Positions 63,877 through 64,000 of a stretch of DNA of 64,000 nt are shown in pieces; position 1 is the first letter of the stretch, and every line of letters starts with the position of its first letter. The stretch is from Poseidonibacter antarcticus. GTDB taxonomy: Bacteria > Campylobacterota > Campylobacteria > Campylobacterales > Arcobacteraceae. Below the pieces are notes generated by a model, which worked only from the letters and a program-made list of their open reading frames with translations, was not told the DNA's origin and did not search any database. Both the position numbers and the translations under genes were made by a program. The DNA lies in contig NZ_RCWF01000008.1 in NCBI RefSeq assembly GCF_003667345.1, positions 60,186 to 124,185 of the forward strand, in the 5' to 3' direction.

Positions 63877-64000
63877 AAAACTGAGTAATCAATATATATA
63901 AAATAAAATCTATAAATAAATCCTAATCTAATATACTCATTACTCAACTTATATGTTGAGTAAAAGATATTTTAATGTTAAAGTCACACAATGTATACTT
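63877..64000 (-). other. 23S-5S spacer of the rRNA operon
   Basis: A/T-rich spacer upstream of 5S. It contains an 8-bp inverted repeat TACTCAAC/GTTGAGTA (63941-63962), which may be a processing stem. The 23S gene probably ends close to or beyond the right edge. I cannot recognise its 3' terminal helix here. Confidence 0.5.

Noticed and set aside
63738..63947. A 69-codon frame across the 5S gene
   Set aside because: The sequence is 5S rRNA with its secondary structure; the frame is accidental.
1..64000. CRISPR array, prophage, IS element, integron or tRNA gene
   Set aside because: No regularly spaced repeats, transposase, integrase or cloverleaf-like sequences were found in the intergenic regions.

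Overview
The window is a strongly AT-rich chromosomal segment, almost certainly from a Campylobacterota (epsilonproteobacterial) organism and most likely Arcobacteraceae (Arcobacter in the broad sense). The evidence is the combination of a complex I operon without the usual NADH-binding NuoE/NuoF, a futalosine-type menaquinone gene (mqnD-like), a Csd4/M99 cell-shape carboxypeptidase, a short MurB, the lpxB-fabZ-lpxA-clpX-mreB-mreC gene order, and uniformly low-GC codon use. No prophage, insertion sequence, CRISPR array or tRNA is visible. Every stretch without a gene is shorter than about 300 bases.

Layout. 1-6361 (minus strand): the end of a Kef-type antiporter, bioB, a small phosphoesterase, topA with a Lys/Ala-rich tail, murB and mqnD. 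6461-9823: a compact catabolic module, a LysR regulator divergent from a PLP desulfhydrase (D-cysteine desulfhydrase/CuyA family) and an acidic-amino-acid symporter. 9882-10370: a small lysozyme-like exported protein. 10426-24388 (minus): a complete 14-gene nuoA-N operon whose E and F positions hold epsilon-specific proteins. The F-position protein is visibly a paralogue of the C-terminal half of NuoG, and a 27-codon ORF is hidden between nuoD and nuoE. 24573-28071: an AAA+ ATPase with a small membrane protein, then two tandem Sel1-repeat lipoproteins. 28098-33095: nfo, an NDH-2-like oxidoreductase, a two-domain thioredoxin-like protein, a lipoprotein that appears to start at AUA, and queH.

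33092-38512 (plus): the envelope and cell-shape block lpxB, fabZ, lpxA, clpX, mreB, mreC, facing ribE. 39315-47195: mnmG, then a large CHASE-PAS-hybrid histidine kinase overlapping a REC-PAS-PAS-GGEEF diguanylate cyclase. 47442-52136: ccoG, pyrG, recJ. 52131-53385: two FlgO-family lipoproteins. 53534-60313: a DJ-1/PfpI protein, an LpxH-like phosphoesterase overlapping a patatin-like lipase, dnaE, surE and a small HTH-like protein. 60328-63134 (minus): moaC, DUF493, a Tat-type M15 carboxypeptidase and a Csd4-type M99 carboxypeptidase. 63249-63461: rpsU. The right edge holds the 3' end of an rRNA operon on the minus strand (5S rRNA and a strong terminator).

Together the genes describe a respiratory, menaquinone-using Gram-negative bacterium. 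Complex I is probably fed by flavodoxin or ferredoxin rather than NADH, and a separate NDH-2-like enzyme could handle NADH. CcoG points to cbb3 oxidase assembly. The Lpx, Mre and Csd4 genes serve lipid A synthesis and cell shape. The least ordinary parts are the nuoE/F region, the LysR-desulfhydrase-symporter module, the AAA+ pair and the AUA-start lipoprotein.
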